Assembly: GCA_964446285.1 (NCBI GenBank)
Contig: CAYUNT010000037.1
Span: forward strand, 1 to 27,673
Direction of reading: 5' to 3'
Origin: CAYUNT01 sp964446285
GTDB taxonomy: Bacteria; Sumerlaeota; Sumerlaeia; SLMS01; CAYUNT01
DNA: 27,673 nucleotides
In this document: one piece after another, positions 5,504-13,519 of the stretch
Layout of the letters: each line of letters opens with the position of its first letter
How positions within the stretch are numbered: position 1 is the stretch's first letter
Program-made: the position numbers and the translations under genes
The notes under the pieces: generated by a model
Seen by the model: only the letters and a program-made list of their open reading frames with translations
Database searches by the model: none
Told to the model about the DNA's origin: nothing

Positions 5504-8323
5504 ATGATCCATCCGCCCCATCCGCCCTATCCGTCAAATCTGACTGCCCTGGCGGGTTCTGATTCCCTTCGCGCGCGCATCGAGAGCGTCCTGCCGCGCG
5601 TTGAAAAACCCGCTCGCTACCTCGGAAATGAACTTCATGCCATTCGCAAGCCGCCCGCGGACGCCGAAGTGCGCGCCGCACTCGTGTTTCCTGAAGTGTA
5701 TGAAATCGGAATGTCGTGGCCGGGGCTGCAAATTCTTTACCACGCGCTCAATTCGCGCCCCGGCGTGGCGGCCGAACGCGCCTACTCGTATTGGCCGGAT
5801 ATGGAAGCGGAAATGCGACGCGCCTCCATCCCCGCTTTCAGCCTCGAAACCTGGACACCGCTCGCCGAATTCGACATTCTCGGATTCACCCTCCAACATG
5901 AACTGCTCTATACCAATCTTTTGCAAATCCTTGATCTGGCTGGGATTCCGCTGCGATCGAGCGACCGCTTGGGCGAACGCGGGCGCGAATATCCGCTCAT
6001 TCTCGCAGGCGGGCCTGGCGCTTTCAACTGCGAGCCAATCGCCGACTTTCTCGATGCCGTAGCCCTTGGCGACGGCGAGGAGGTATTTCTCGAAATTTGC
6101 GACGCCATGCGCGGCTGGAAACGCTCTGGCACGGATCGCCCAGCGCTGCTGCGGCGTCTCGCATTGATCCCGGGCGTATATGTTCCGTCTCAATATGAGA
6201 CCGAATACAAGAGCCACGCGGCGGACGGCTGCTCTATGCCCGCCATTCGCGCCATTCGCCCGCGCCCTGGCAGTGGGGCGCCCGCCAGCGTCCGCCGACG
6301 CTGGGTTGCCGACATAGACAAGGCGCCTTTCCCCTCCCATCCTCTTGTTCCCGCGGTTCGGACGGTCCACGAACGCCTCGGCATCGAGGTGCAACGCGGC
6401 TGCACGCGCGCCTGCCGATTCTGCCAGGCGGGCTACATCTACCGCCCTGTGCGCCAGCGCCGCCCGGAAACGGTGCGACGCCTCGCCGCCGAAAGCCTCC
6501 GCGCCACCGGATACGATGAAGTGGGTTTGTTGTCGCTTTCGATTGGCGATTACGCGTGCCTGGAAACGCTGCTCGATGCCCTGCTCCACCCTGCCGCGCC
6601 TGGCGCGCCCGATGCGGATGAATTCGCCGATTTCGACAAACGCCCCGCCGTCAGCCTCCCTTCGATCCGGGTCGATACGCTTCGCGAAGGCATTCTCGAA
6701 CGCATCGCCAGCGTCCGGCGCACGGGATTCACCATTGCGCCCGAGGCGGGCAGCCCGCGCCTGCGCCAGGTGATCAACAAGCCGCTCACCGAAGACCAAA
6801 TCGCCCACGCAACGGATTTGGTCTTTTCGCGCGGATGGACGCACCTGAAGCTTTACTACATCCTCGGCTTGCCTACGGAAACAGACGAAGACCTGATGGG
6901 CATTGTCAACACGGCGCGCTCGTGCCTCGAAATCGCGCGGCGCCACACGAACCGGGCGGAAATCGTTGTGTCGGCCTCGACTTTTGTGCCCAAACCTTTC
7001 ACGCCATTCCAGTGGGCGCCGCAAATCACGCGCGAGGAAATCCAGCGGCGTCAAGGATTGCTGCGCGATGCTTTGCGCCGCCCCGGGCTGAGTTTTAAGT
7101 GGCACGACAACCGCGCATCCTTCCTGGAGGCCGTGATGTCGCGAGGCGACCGCCGCCTGTCGCACGCGATCGAGCGCGCCTTTCGCGGCGGGGCGCGGTT
7201 TGACAGCTGGACCGAGCACCTGCGCGAAGACCTTTGGCGCGAGGCATTCGCGGCGTGCGAAATCGACCCCGCTTATTATGCCCACCGCGAAATTCCGCAC
7301 GCCGAAACACTTCCCTGGGATCACATCGACTGTGGCGTGTCAAAGGATTGGCTATGGCGCGACCACAAGGCGGGCCTGCGCGGAAGTTTTATGGCCAATT
7401 GCGCCACAGACGATTGCCAAGGCTGTGGTATATGCGATTTCGAGAATATAAAAAACCGCACATACAACCCCGGCAAGTCAGCCCCGTCAGACCAGTCTGA
7501 CAAGCCGGACCGGCCTGACGGGCCGGGCCAGTTCAGAACCAGCGCGCAGCCGCCTCAGGCGCAGTCAGACTCCACAGAAGATACACCTCGCCGTTTTCGC
7601 GTGCAGTTCGCCAAGCAGGGGCGCTCTGCCTGGCTTGGGCATCTCGATCTGATGGAAATCATGGCGCGAGCCTTCAAACGCGCTGGATTGCGCGCCGCCT
7701 ACTCGAAGGGGCATCATCCCAAACCCAAGTTCTCCTTTGGCCCCGCGCTGATGACGGGCGCGGAAAGCCTCTGCGAATACATCGACGCCGACTTGCTGCC
7801 CCCAATTTCCGCCGCCTCTGGCGCGCCCGCCCCGGAGAAATCGGCGGATTGGGCGGATCCGGCGAATTTCGCCGGCTGGATAGAGCGCGTAAATGGCGGC
7901 CTGCCCGAGGGAATCCGCTTGCTGAGCCTGGAGGAAATCCAGCGCGGACTGCCATCGCTCGGCGCGGCCATCGAGGGATTTGTGTTTGAGATCGAAGAGC
8001 GGATGGCGGGCGTCTTGCCCGAGCCGGGCATTCGCGAAGAAGCCCTGGGACGTTTTCTCGCCAAATCCGAGGCGCTTGTGGAGACCCCCAAGCGCATATA
8101 CAACGTCCGGCCCTACGTGCGCCAGGCCGCCGTGATTCCCGGCGGGTTCCGCCTTGCCATCACCTGCACAGTCGAGGGAGGAAGCGCGCGCCCGGCCGAT
8201 GTGGTTCGCGCCATTCTTGGCTGGGCGGACGCGGCCCAGCGAGATTCCGACCAATGCAATATGCTTCTCGTGCGCAAAACCGCCACTTGGTTTCGCGGCG
8301 AAAATGTGCCCGGCGGCGGATAG
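5504..8323 (+). CDS. Radical SAM protein fused to DUF2344 (TIGR03960 + TIGR03936 type)
   Basis: Both halves are recognised but their reaction is not known. The N-terminal ~650 residues match the TIGR03960 family: KPARYLGNE near residue 46, FPEVYEIGMSWPGLQILY, a B12-binding-like segment, GGPGAFNCEPIADFLDAVALGDGEE, then the radical SAM cluster motif CTRACRFC (about residues 300-307), which binds the 4Fe-4S that cleaves SAM. A Cys-rich knot CQGCGIC lies near 638-645. After a polar linker (about 657-694) the C-terminal part is DUF2344: FRVQFAKQG, LGHLDLMEIMARAFKRAG, GHHPKPKFSFGPAL. In many genomes the pair are adjacent or fused and sit near RNase E/G. The ATG at 5504 is the only ATG, GTG or TTG I find before the conserved region, has no Shine-Dalgarno, and is followed by a nonamer repeat. 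Two further repeat-like tracts lie in the linker and in a DUF2344 insertion. Monocistronic. Confidence 0.9.
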   Translation: MIHPPHPPYPSNLTALAGSDSLRARIESVLPRVEKPARYLGNELHAIRKPPADAEVRAALVFPEVYEIGMSWPGLQILYHALNSRPGVAAERAYSYWPDMEAEMRRASIPAFSLETWTPLAEFDILGFTLQHELLYTNLLQILDLAGIPLRSSDRLGERGREYPLILAGGPGAFNCEPIADFLDAVALGDGEEVFLEICDAMRGWKRSGTDRPALLRRLALIPGVYVPSQYETEYKSHAADGCSMPAIRAIRPRPGSGAPASVRRRWVADIDKAPFPSHPLVPAVRTVHERLGIEVQRGCTRACRFCQAGYIYRPVRQRRPETVRRLAAESLRATGYDEVGLLSLSIGDYACLETLLDALLHPAAPGAPDADEFADFDKRPAVSLPSIRVDTLREGILERIASVRRTGFTIAPEAGSPRLRQVINKPLTEDQIAHATDLVFSRGWTHLKLYYILGLPTETDEDLMGIVNTARSCLEIARRHTNRAEIVVSASTFVPKPFTPFQWAPQITREEIQRRQGLLRDALRRPGLSFKWHDNRASFLEAVMSRGDRRLSHAIERAFRGGARFDSWTEHLREDLWREAFAACEIDPAYYAHREIPHAETLPWDHIDCGVSKDWLWRDHKAGLRGSFMANCATDDCQGCGICDFENIKNRTYNPGKSAPSDQSDKPDRPDGPGQFRTSAQPPQAQSDSTEDTPRRFRVQFAKQGRSAWLGHLDLMEIMARAFKRAGLRAAYSKGHHPKPKFSFGPALMTGAESLCEYIDADLLPPISAASGAPAPEKSADWADPANFAGWIERVNGGLPEGIRLLSLEEIQRGLPSLGAAIEGFVFEIEERMAGVLPEPGIREEALGRFLAKSEALVETPKRIYNVRPYVRQAAVIPGGFRLAITCTVEGGSARPADVVRAILGWADAAQRDSDQCNMLLVRKTATWFRGENVPGGG
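5507..5542. repeat. In-frame nonamers at the radical SAM N-terminus
   Basis: Immediately after the start codon the units ATCCATCCG, CCCCATCCG and CCCTATCCG (and a drifted TCAAATCTG) encode a His-Pro/Tyr-Pro rich leader. On the other strand the unit reads GGGCGGATN, the same as at 7842-7868. These residues are not part of the conserved family, which starts near codon 40. Confidence 0.6.
7484..7528. repeat. In-frame nonamers in the radical SAM/DUF2344 linker
   Basis: Five 9-base units in phase: CCGTCAGAC, CAGTCTGAC, AAGCCGGAC, CGGCCTGAC, GGGCCGGGC. They include the perfect inverted repeat GTCAGAC-CA-GTCTGAC. They encode a tripeptide-periodic linker (SDQ, SDK, PDR, PDG) between the two halves of the protein. 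Confidence 0.6.
7842..7868. repeat. In-frame nonamers inside the DUF2344 insertion
   Basis: Three 9-base units, CGGCGGATT, GGGCGGATC, CGGCGAATT, encode ADWADPANF inside a stretch (about residues 766-790) that looks like an insertion relative to the usual DUF2344 domain. They share the GGGCGGATN unit with the reverse complement of 5507-5533. Confidence 0.5.
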
Positions 8324-8326
8324 ATT

Positions 8327-8384
8327 AAAAAGCCCCGCGCCTTCTGGATTGTGAAGACCCGCAAGAACCATCCAGAAGGCGCGG
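8327..8384 (-). terminator. Intrinsic terminator of the lipoprotein-secretin operon
   Basis: A perfect 15-base inverted repeat, CCGCGCCTTCTGGAT (8335-8349) and its complement (8370-8384), with a 20-base loop. On the minus strand it is followed by GGGGC and then TTTTT (complement of 8327-8331). It lies 62 bases past the secretin stop, the expected place for a rho-independent terminator. There is no T-run on the plus side, so it probably serves only the minus strand. Confidence 0.8.
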
Positions 8385-8446
8385 TTGGAACAAGGGAGAA
8401 GGAGGATACACGCAAAAGGAAGCGGCCGCGCGCAGGCGCCGCCGGT

Positions 8447-9790
8447 TTATTGAAGCGAGCGGTTTTTGAACTCGCGCGGGAATAGCGGATTCCGGCCCGG
8501 ATCGAGCACGTGAGGCGTCACCATGAAGAGGATGTCCACGCGTTCCTGAACCGTGGTGGCGCTGCCGAAAAGATAGCCTAGAACCGGAATATCCTTCAGC
8601 AAAGGAACGCCTTTTCGCGCGCCACGCTCGCGAATGGCCTTGATGCCGCTGATGAGCAGCGACTCGCGGTCGGCCAATTCCACTTTTGTGTTCACTTCCG
8701 AGGTCTGAATGATCGGTCGCGCAACGCCGCGAATGGTCTGATAGCCGTTCAACTGGCCTACGCTCAGCCGCTGAATATCCAGAAGAACACGCTCGCGGTT
8801 GATGTCGAACGTGGGAACCACATCGAGCGTTATGCCGACCTTCTTATTCGAGAGATCGAGAGTGGCCACGTGCTTTTCACCGGTTTGAATGTCCTGAAAG
8901 GGGATTTCATCGACTGTGGAGAGCGTCACTTTGGTTCCATTGACCGCGACGGCGATGGGCTGGCTGAGAATGTCGGCTTTGCCCTTGCCGACAGCCGCCC
9001 GGATTCGCGTTTGAATCAAACCCGAATCGAGTTTGATGCCGTCAAATGTGCCGCCAATGCCAACGGCGGAATTCGTCGAGCCAATTGTCGGGAATCCCGT
9101 GCTCGCATTCGCGGGGATATTTAGATTTGGCGTGGCGCCTGTCGCGAACGTGTTGGGTTCGGTCATCCCAATGCCGGCCAGCTTCGAGTTGGACGGTTCG
9201 CCTGATTCGTTGCGCGTGTAGAACCACTCGACTCCCCATTGGCGGGCCGTTGAAGTGTCAACCTCTACCACCAATCCTTCGATGACTACCTGGCGGAAAC
9301 GGTCCATGAGCGTTTCGGAACTGATGCGATCCACAGAGCGCAACAGACGCTCAAGAGTGGTTGGCAGCGCTGCGATTGGCGTGGGGGAAACCGCTCCGGA
9401 AGCCGGATGTCCTTCCGTAGTATCCTGAGCGGGCTGGCCACTTGGCGGAGCTTCCGGTGCAGCCGCCGCCGGCGGAGGCGCAACAGGAGCAGGGGGCGCG
9501 GCTGGCTCGGCGGGAGCAACTTCGCTTGCCTCGGGGGAAGAAGCATCGGAGGGGGCATTCGGCTGCGCGGCGGAATCGTCAGAAGGCTGCACGGCAGAAT
9601 CAGAACTGGGCGGAATCGGCGCAGCCGAATTGCCGCCGGAAAAATTCTCATTCAACCATGAAGGCCCGCCCGCCGGCATTGCGGTGGCGGCCGCGAATGC
9701 CCCCCCGGCTCCGTATCCGCCCCCAAGGGCGATCCCGAGAAGGACCGTCAAGGCGGCCAGCAAGAAACGTTTTCGAAGGAGGGTCATCAT
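8447..9790 (-). CDS. Short secretin-core protein, second of a tandem pair
   Basis: A secretin-family (PF00263-type) protein, expected in the outer membrane. The 447 residues start with a signal peptide (MMTLLRKRF then a hydrophobic run to about residue 34), continue with a Pro/Ala/Ser-rich low-complexity stretch (about 54-139), and enter the secretin core near residue 166 at VVIEGLVVEVDTSTARQWGVEW, the usual opening strand of the domain. Conserved core features follow: VPTFDINRERVLLDIQ, a glycine-containing gate region, VELADRESLLISGIK, and the C-terminal signature GVPLLKDIPVLGYLFGS with VDILFMVTPHVL. The N0 and N1 ring domains normal in GspD or PilQ are absent, replaced by the low-complexity tract. 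The upstream gene stops 3 bases before the start codon, and AAGGAA lies about 7 bases upstream, so it is translated from the same mRNA. It may be a true pore, or a secretin-like partner of the preceding protein. Confidence 0.85.
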   Translation of the reverse strand: MMTLLRKRFLLAALTVLLGIALGGGYGAGGAFAAATAMPAGGPSWLNENFSGGNSAAPIPPSSDSAVQPSDDSAAQPNAPSDASSPEASEVAPAEPAAPPAPVAPPPAAAAPEAPPSGQPAQDTTEGHPASGAVSPTPIAALPTTLERLLRSVDRISSETLMDRFRQVVIEGLVVEVDTSTARQWGVEWFYTRNESGEPSNSKLAGIGMTEPNTFATGATPNLNIPANASTGFPTIGSTNSAVGIGGTFDGIKLDSGLIQTRIRAAVGKGKADILSQPIAVAVNGTKVTLSTVDEIPFQDIQTGEKHVATLDLSNKKVGITLDVVPTFDINRERVLLDIQRLSVGQLNGYQTIRGVARPIIQTSEVNTKVELADRESLLISGIKAIRERGARKGVPLLKDIPVLGYLFGSATTVQERVDILFMVTPHVLDPGRNPLFPREFKNRSLQ

Positions 9791-9793
9791 GAA

Positions 9794-10807
9794 TTATTCC
9801 TTCACGTCTTTTCCGGACGAGGCCCCTTGCGCGGGCGTGGCGGCGGGCAGGTTTGCGATGGCGCCGTTTTCGGGCCAAAGAACCTCCGACGTGACCAGGA
9901 AAACCAGTTCCGTGTTCTGATCGGATTTGCGGGTGCTGCGGAAAAGCACGCCCACATAAGGAATTTCAGACAGCAGCGGGATTCCCGAGTGCGTATCCAC
10001 CTTGATCCGGCTTTTGATGATGCCGGCGATGAAAGGCATGTGCTCGGGAACAAAAAGGCTGGTATTGAGTTTGCGCGAGAGCACCTGCGGGGCCGTGACG
10101 GTGTTTTTCTTTTCGTCCACGGCCACCGGCAGCGCCTGTCCGAGACGTGAAACCTCGACGTTGAACTGCATGCTTACGAACCGCTGCATCGGATTGTCGT
10201 CCGCGATGTGAACGTTCGTATCGGAGATTTTCAGTGTGATGCCCGTCTCGCGGAATTCAGTTACGCCGAGCAAAATGCCATTGGCCGAACGCAAGGTTTC
10301 GTAAGGATTTTCTTGTCCGCTGAAGAACTTGGCGTCGCCTTTGTTCCGGGCATTCACAGTTAGAACCGGCTCGGACAGAACCTTGAGGCGCTCGGTGTCT
10401 TCGAGTGCCTGAATCGCCATCTCCATCTGACCCGGGCCAACCCTCATACGATCAAAGAACGCCGAAATTCCTCCATCAGCTCCGCCAAGGGATGGGAAGG
10501 TTGCGTCCGCGCTGCGAACATTATTGCCGTTCACGTCGCGCAGGTAATTCAGCGTAAAGCCCGTATCGAGTTGATTGCGAAGATACCACTCAAGAACTTT
10601 AACGCGAACGCGGACCCGAAGGGGATCTGATTCGGTGGCGGCCGCCGGGTTTGCCGGGGGGGCGCCCTGGGCCAAAGCCGTGGTGGCCTTCGCCGCGAAC
10701 GTCAGCAGGAAGACCAGCGCCAAGGCAAGAACCGCGCCCGCCCGAGTCAAAAGACGGCGCGAGACGATCCATCCGCAAGCAACGGCGCGAGAAATCCCCA
10801 AAGTCAC
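9794..10807 (-). CDS. Short secretin-core protein, first of a tandem pair
   Basis: A second secretin-family protein, 337 residues. A long basic leader plus hydrophobic run (LLTRAGAVLALALVFLLTFA) ends at about residue 46 (ALAQ), a likely signal peptide. The core begins soon after at RVRVKVLEWYLRNQLDTGF. Matching features are AIQALEDTERLKVLSEPVL with TVNARNKGDAKFFSGQ, RFVSMQFNVEVSRLG, a segment where ADRESLLISGI would sit (PEHMPFIAGIIKS), and the signature GIPLLSEIPYVGVLFRS followed by TELVFLVTSEVL. As in its neighbour, the N-terminal ring domains are missing. Its start overlaps the lipoprotein stop by 4 bases (ATGA-type), so translation is coupled. The two proteins are clearly divergent from each other, which argues for two different subunits rather than a recent duplication. 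Confidence 0.83.
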   Translation of the reverse strand: MTLGISRAVACGWIVSRRLLTRAGAVLALALVFLLTFAAKATTALAQGAPPANPAAATESDPLRVRVRVKVLEWYLRNQLDTGFTLNYLRDVNGNNVRSADATFPSLGGADGGISAFFDRMRVGPGQMEMAIQALEDTERLKVLSEPVLTVNARNKGDAKFFSGQENPYETLRSANGILLGVTEFRETGITLKISDTNVHIADDNPMQRFVSMQFNVEVSRLGQALPVAVDEKKNTVTAPQVLSRKLNTSLFVPEHMPFIAGIIKSRIKVDTHSGIPLLSEIPYVGVLFRSTRKSDQNTELVFLVTSEVLWPENGAIANLPAATPAQGASSGKDVKE

Positions 10808-11904
10808 CGGCGGTCCACCTCAGCGGAGTTGAGCAGCACGCGGACTTCGTAGTCCGTCACGTTTTCGTAGTCGTCAAACGGCCCCATCTGGACCCGGAAG
10901 GCGGCAGTGGCGCTTGGCGCCAGCGCGGCAACATCGGCATAAGCCACATCGAGAATTTGCATCCGCGTATTCAGGAGCGTCACTTCCACGCGGGCCGGAC
11001 CCACTTTGCCAGAGGACTGATTTTTCACATTTCCCGTTACGATAGCGAGCCGGGCGCGCTGATCTTCTTTATAGCGCCGCCAGCGAAGCGTGGTGTTGTA
11101 GGCGATGAGAGGTTTGCGCCCATCGGGCCACACAACCGACGCCTGCGGAGTAAGTGGAAGAACCTTGGAAGGATCAAGCGGGGCGGCCGCCGTTTCCGTG
11201 CCGCGCAGCCAGCCCAGGATACCGCCGCCAGAGGCTGCCGCCGAATCCGAGGGGAGAAGAAGGCGTCCGCGAACCGAGGAATTTTCACGAAGCGAGGGTT
11301 CCAGATTGAGAGCCTCGACGTAAACATCGCGGGCTTCCTCATAGCGTTCCAGAATCCAAAGGGCGTCGGCGGCCTGGAGCAGATACGGAACCGTCTCGCG
11401 GGAGTTGAGAATTCCACCGGTGAGAGTCTTGCGGGCTGCTTCAAGGCGCTCTGTGGCCTGGGCCTTCATTCTTTCGGCGCGTGTCATGCGTTCGCCGCCC
11501 TTGCGCTGAAGGTCCGCCAGGCGCTTGCCGGCATCCATTTTATATTCGCTTTGCGGATAGTGCTCGTAAATGGTCTGAAACGCCAGCGTGGCTTCGGCGG
11601 GGGCGTTCAATCCAATCAGGCATTCGCCCTTCTGGAAAAGGATCGTATCGCGGCGAAACTCCTGGCTTGGGCGGGTTTCGAGCGAGGAATACAAGCCAAG
11701 CGCCCTTTCGAAATTGCCCTCGCGGTATAGGTTTTCCGCGCGGATGAATTCCTGGTTGTCCGGCAGAAGCGCGAAATCCGCGCATCCCGCGCAAATCAGA
11801 ACCGCCATCAAGAGAACTGGCCGAAATCTGAGGGGTTTTTGGATTTGCCCGCGCACGGTGAAAACTCGCGTTCGTCTTGGTATCTGAGATATGAAGGAGG
11901 GCAC
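10804..11904 (-). CDS. TPR lipoprotein with C-terminal FxLYD-like domain
   Basis: A probable outer-membrane lipoprotein acting with the two secretin-like proteins downstream, in the way pilotin or BamD-like lipoproteins assist secretins. The lipobox is in VLICAGC (Cys at residue 41 from the first start), with ADF after it. Residues ~50-210 hold helical TPR-like repeats (AENLYREGNFERALGLYSSL; KGECLIGLNAPAEATLAFQTI; LLQAADALWILERYEEARDVY), similar to BamD/YbgF proteins. The C-terminal part (about 280-360) reads as a beta domain of the FxLYD type: VTGNVKNQSSGK, VEVTLLN, ALAPSATAAFRVQ. The first start is a GTG at 11904 with no evident Shine-Dalgarno; a GTG at 11856 would give a 25-residue signal peptide of normal size and may be the real start. 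It is first gene of the operon, followed with a 4-base overlap by the first secretin. Confidence 0.75.
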   Translation of the reverse strand: MPSFISQIPRRTRVFTVRGQIQKPLRFRPVLLMAVLICAGCADFALLPDNQEFIRAENLYREGNFERALGLYSSLETRPSQEFRRDTILFQKGECLIGLNAPAEATLAFQTIYEHYPQSEYKMDAGKRLADLQRKGGERMTRAERMKAQATERLEAARKTLTGGILNSRETVPYLLQAADALWILERYEEARDVYVEALNLEPSLRENSSVRGRLLLPSDSAAASGGGILGWLRGTETAAAPLDPSKVLPLTPQASVVWPDGRKPLIAYNTTLRWRRYKEDQRARLAIVTGNVKNQSSGKVGPARVEVTLLNTRMQILDVAYADVAALAPSATAAFRVQMGPFDDYENVTDYEVRVLLNSAEVDRR

Positions 11905-12459
11905 ACAAGACCCATCGCTTCAGTAGAACCACTCAAATAGACCCAGCCGGCAGAGAAAGGTTTGCCCCAAAAGCAAAAAAAAATCGTGTTTTAGAGGCCA
12001 TTCCGGAGATTTTTTTACGACATGTGCGCTCAGGCGCGGAAACAACTGCAAAACAAACACTTACGGTGCCAACAGCCGCCCCTCCCCCCCCGCCCACTTG
12101 CCCCCCCAACTGCCCACTGTTCACTTCCTCACTACCCACTGTTCATTTCTTCACTACCCGCTAATCACTTCTTCACTGCCCACTTATCACTTCTTCACTG
12201 CCCACTTATCACTTCTTCACTGCCCACTTCTTCACTCACAACCCACAACCCTCAACCCACAACTCACCATAGGAAAATTGTGCGCGCCGGGGCGGAATAT
12301 CGCTTGGGCGGCGGAACGCATTTTGCTACAGAGAGCGATGGACAAGCTCCGGGAAGGAATTTCCCCCGGGGCGAAATTGCCCGCCTGACGCCAGACGCTT
12401 TATTGAGGCGCCATTCAAGACGCCGGTTCAGCGCTTCATGCAATGCTGGAGAAGCCGCC
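11905..12459. other. Divergent gap dominated by repeats, no gene seen
   Basis: This 555-base gap separates the divergent lipoprotein operon and the CorA-like gene. 11950-12060 is A/T-rich and may carry promoters; 12080-12110 is C-rich; 12109-12269 is the heptamer array; 12270-12447 looks like ordinary spacer. Frames stay open through it, but the sequence is not protein-like. Confidence 0.6.
12109..12269. repeat. Large heptanucleotide array D with a 22-base higher-order unit
   Basis: The array starts with CACTGCC-class units as in array C, passes into a higher-order unit of 22 bases (7+7+8) that occurs at 12166-12187 and 12188-12209 identically and partly from 12210, and ends with CTCACAA-class units as in array A (CTCACAA, CCCACAA, CCCTCAA, CCCACAA at 12235-12262). 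It thus joins both unit classes seen elsewhere in the window. Confidence 0.8.
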
Positions 12460-13386
12460 GTGAAAAAATTCTTTGAGATTCGGGACCAGCGAATTGCGGA
12501 AACTCAGGACACTGAGGCTCCAATCCAGATACTGTTCGCCCCCACCGATGAGGAAAAAAAACAGCTCATCGAGAAACTGAAACTGGATGAGCACACGCTG
12601 GCTTCGGCGCTGGACCCCGACGAATTGGCGCGCCTGGAGTTTGAACCCGAGCACGTCGCGTTCATCTTCAAGCGGCCGCGGAATTACTCGGGCGGCGAAC
12701 AACTCATTTTCAAAACGACTTCGGTTGGCCTTTTTCTCTTCAAGGACCGCCTGATCGTAGTGTCCTCCGAGGAATTTCCGCTTTTCGACACAAACAAAAC
12801 GTTTGCGCGCATTTCGCGCCTGTCGCACGTCATGCTGAAACTCATCTACCGTTCGATTGTTCACTTCCTCGAACACCTGCGGGCCATCAACATGATCTGC
12901 GACGACCTGGAGCGCAAGATCAACACCGCGATGGAAAACCGCTATCTGCTCAACCTGTTCACCCTGGAAAAGAGCATGGTGTATTATCTGAACGCCATCA
13001 ACTCGAACGGGGTTCTCATTGAAAAAATGAAGAACAACTCGGCGAAAATCGGATTCTCACAGGAGGAGATGGAGTTTATCGACGACATGCTGATTGAGAA
13101 CAACCAGTGCTACAAACAGGCGGAAATCTATTCAAACATTTTGGCAAGCCTGATGGACGCGCGAGCCTCGATCGTGAGCAACAACCTCAACGTCTTGATG
13201 AAAACGCTGAACATCATCACGATCGGCATCATGGTGCCGACACTTGTGGTGAGCGCGTTTTCCATGAATGTTTCCATGCCCTTCAGGCACGATCACCCCG
13301 CGGCATTCTGGGCGATTCTCAGCTTGGCCCTTCTCTCGGTAGTTGGCTTCTATTTCTTCATGAAACATAAGAAATGGCGGATATAA
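12460..13386 (+). CDS. CorA-like divalent cation transporter with SMN in place of GMN
   Basis: A CorA/MIT-family channel-type transporter for Mg2+ or a similar cation in the inner membrane. From the GTG at 12460 it has 308 residues, a normal CorA length. The cytoplasmic alpha/beta funnel and long helix come first (LDPDELARLEFEPEHVAFIFKRP; LIVVSSEEFPLF; FLEHLRAINMICDDLERKI), then YSNILASLMDARASIVSNNLNVLMKTLNIITIG leads into TM1, the pore loop SMNVSMPF (about residues 268-275), TM2 (AFWAILSLALLSVVGFYFF) and a basic tail KHKKWRI. The hallmark GMN tripeptide is SMN here. The start is set by GGAGAAG at 12448-12454, 5 bases before the GTG; the frame is open farther upstream only through the repeat array. 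Monocistronic. Confidence 0.87.
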   Translation: MKKFFEIRDQRIAETQDTEAPIQILFAPTDEEKKQLIEKLKLDEHTLASALDPDELARLEFEPEHVAFIFKRPRNYSGGEQLIFKTTSVGLFLFKDRLIVVSSEEFPLFDTNKTFARISRLSHVMLKLIYRSIVHFLEHLRAINMICDDLERKINTAMENRYLLNLFTLEKSMVYYLNAINSNGVLIEKMKNNSAKIGFSQEEMEFIDDMLIENNQCYKQAEIYSNILASLMDARASIVSNNLNVLMKTLNIITIGIMVPTLVVSAFSMNVSMPFRHDHPAAFWAILSLALLSVVGFYFFMKHKKWRI

Positions 13387-13519
13387 AAGGCTGCAAAAGC
13401 CCCTGCCCCGCCCGGTCGCGTCATTTCGTTCCGGATTCTGACTATTGAACAATTCGAGTCGAATCCTGGTATGCAGAACCTGTGGCGAATGACGGCGCAT
13501 CTATGCCTATTGGGAGCAG

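Noticed and set aside
5534..7324. 596-codon open frame on the minus strand opposite the radical SAM gene
   Set aside because: Antisense to a well-conserved gene; Arg/Ala-rich with no recognisable domain.
10651..11730. 359-codon plus-strand frame over the lipoprotein-secretin operon
   Set aside because: Shadow of the lipoprotein and secretin genes, whose motifs and coupled starts are clear.
12109..12269. CRISPR array
   Set aside because: Units are 7-8 bases (22-base composite) without unique spacers, and no cas gene is near.
12022..12459. 146-codon extension upstream of the CorA-like gene
   Set aside because: It runs through the heptamer array and C-rich tracts; a GTG with a proper ribosome site gives the normal CorA length.
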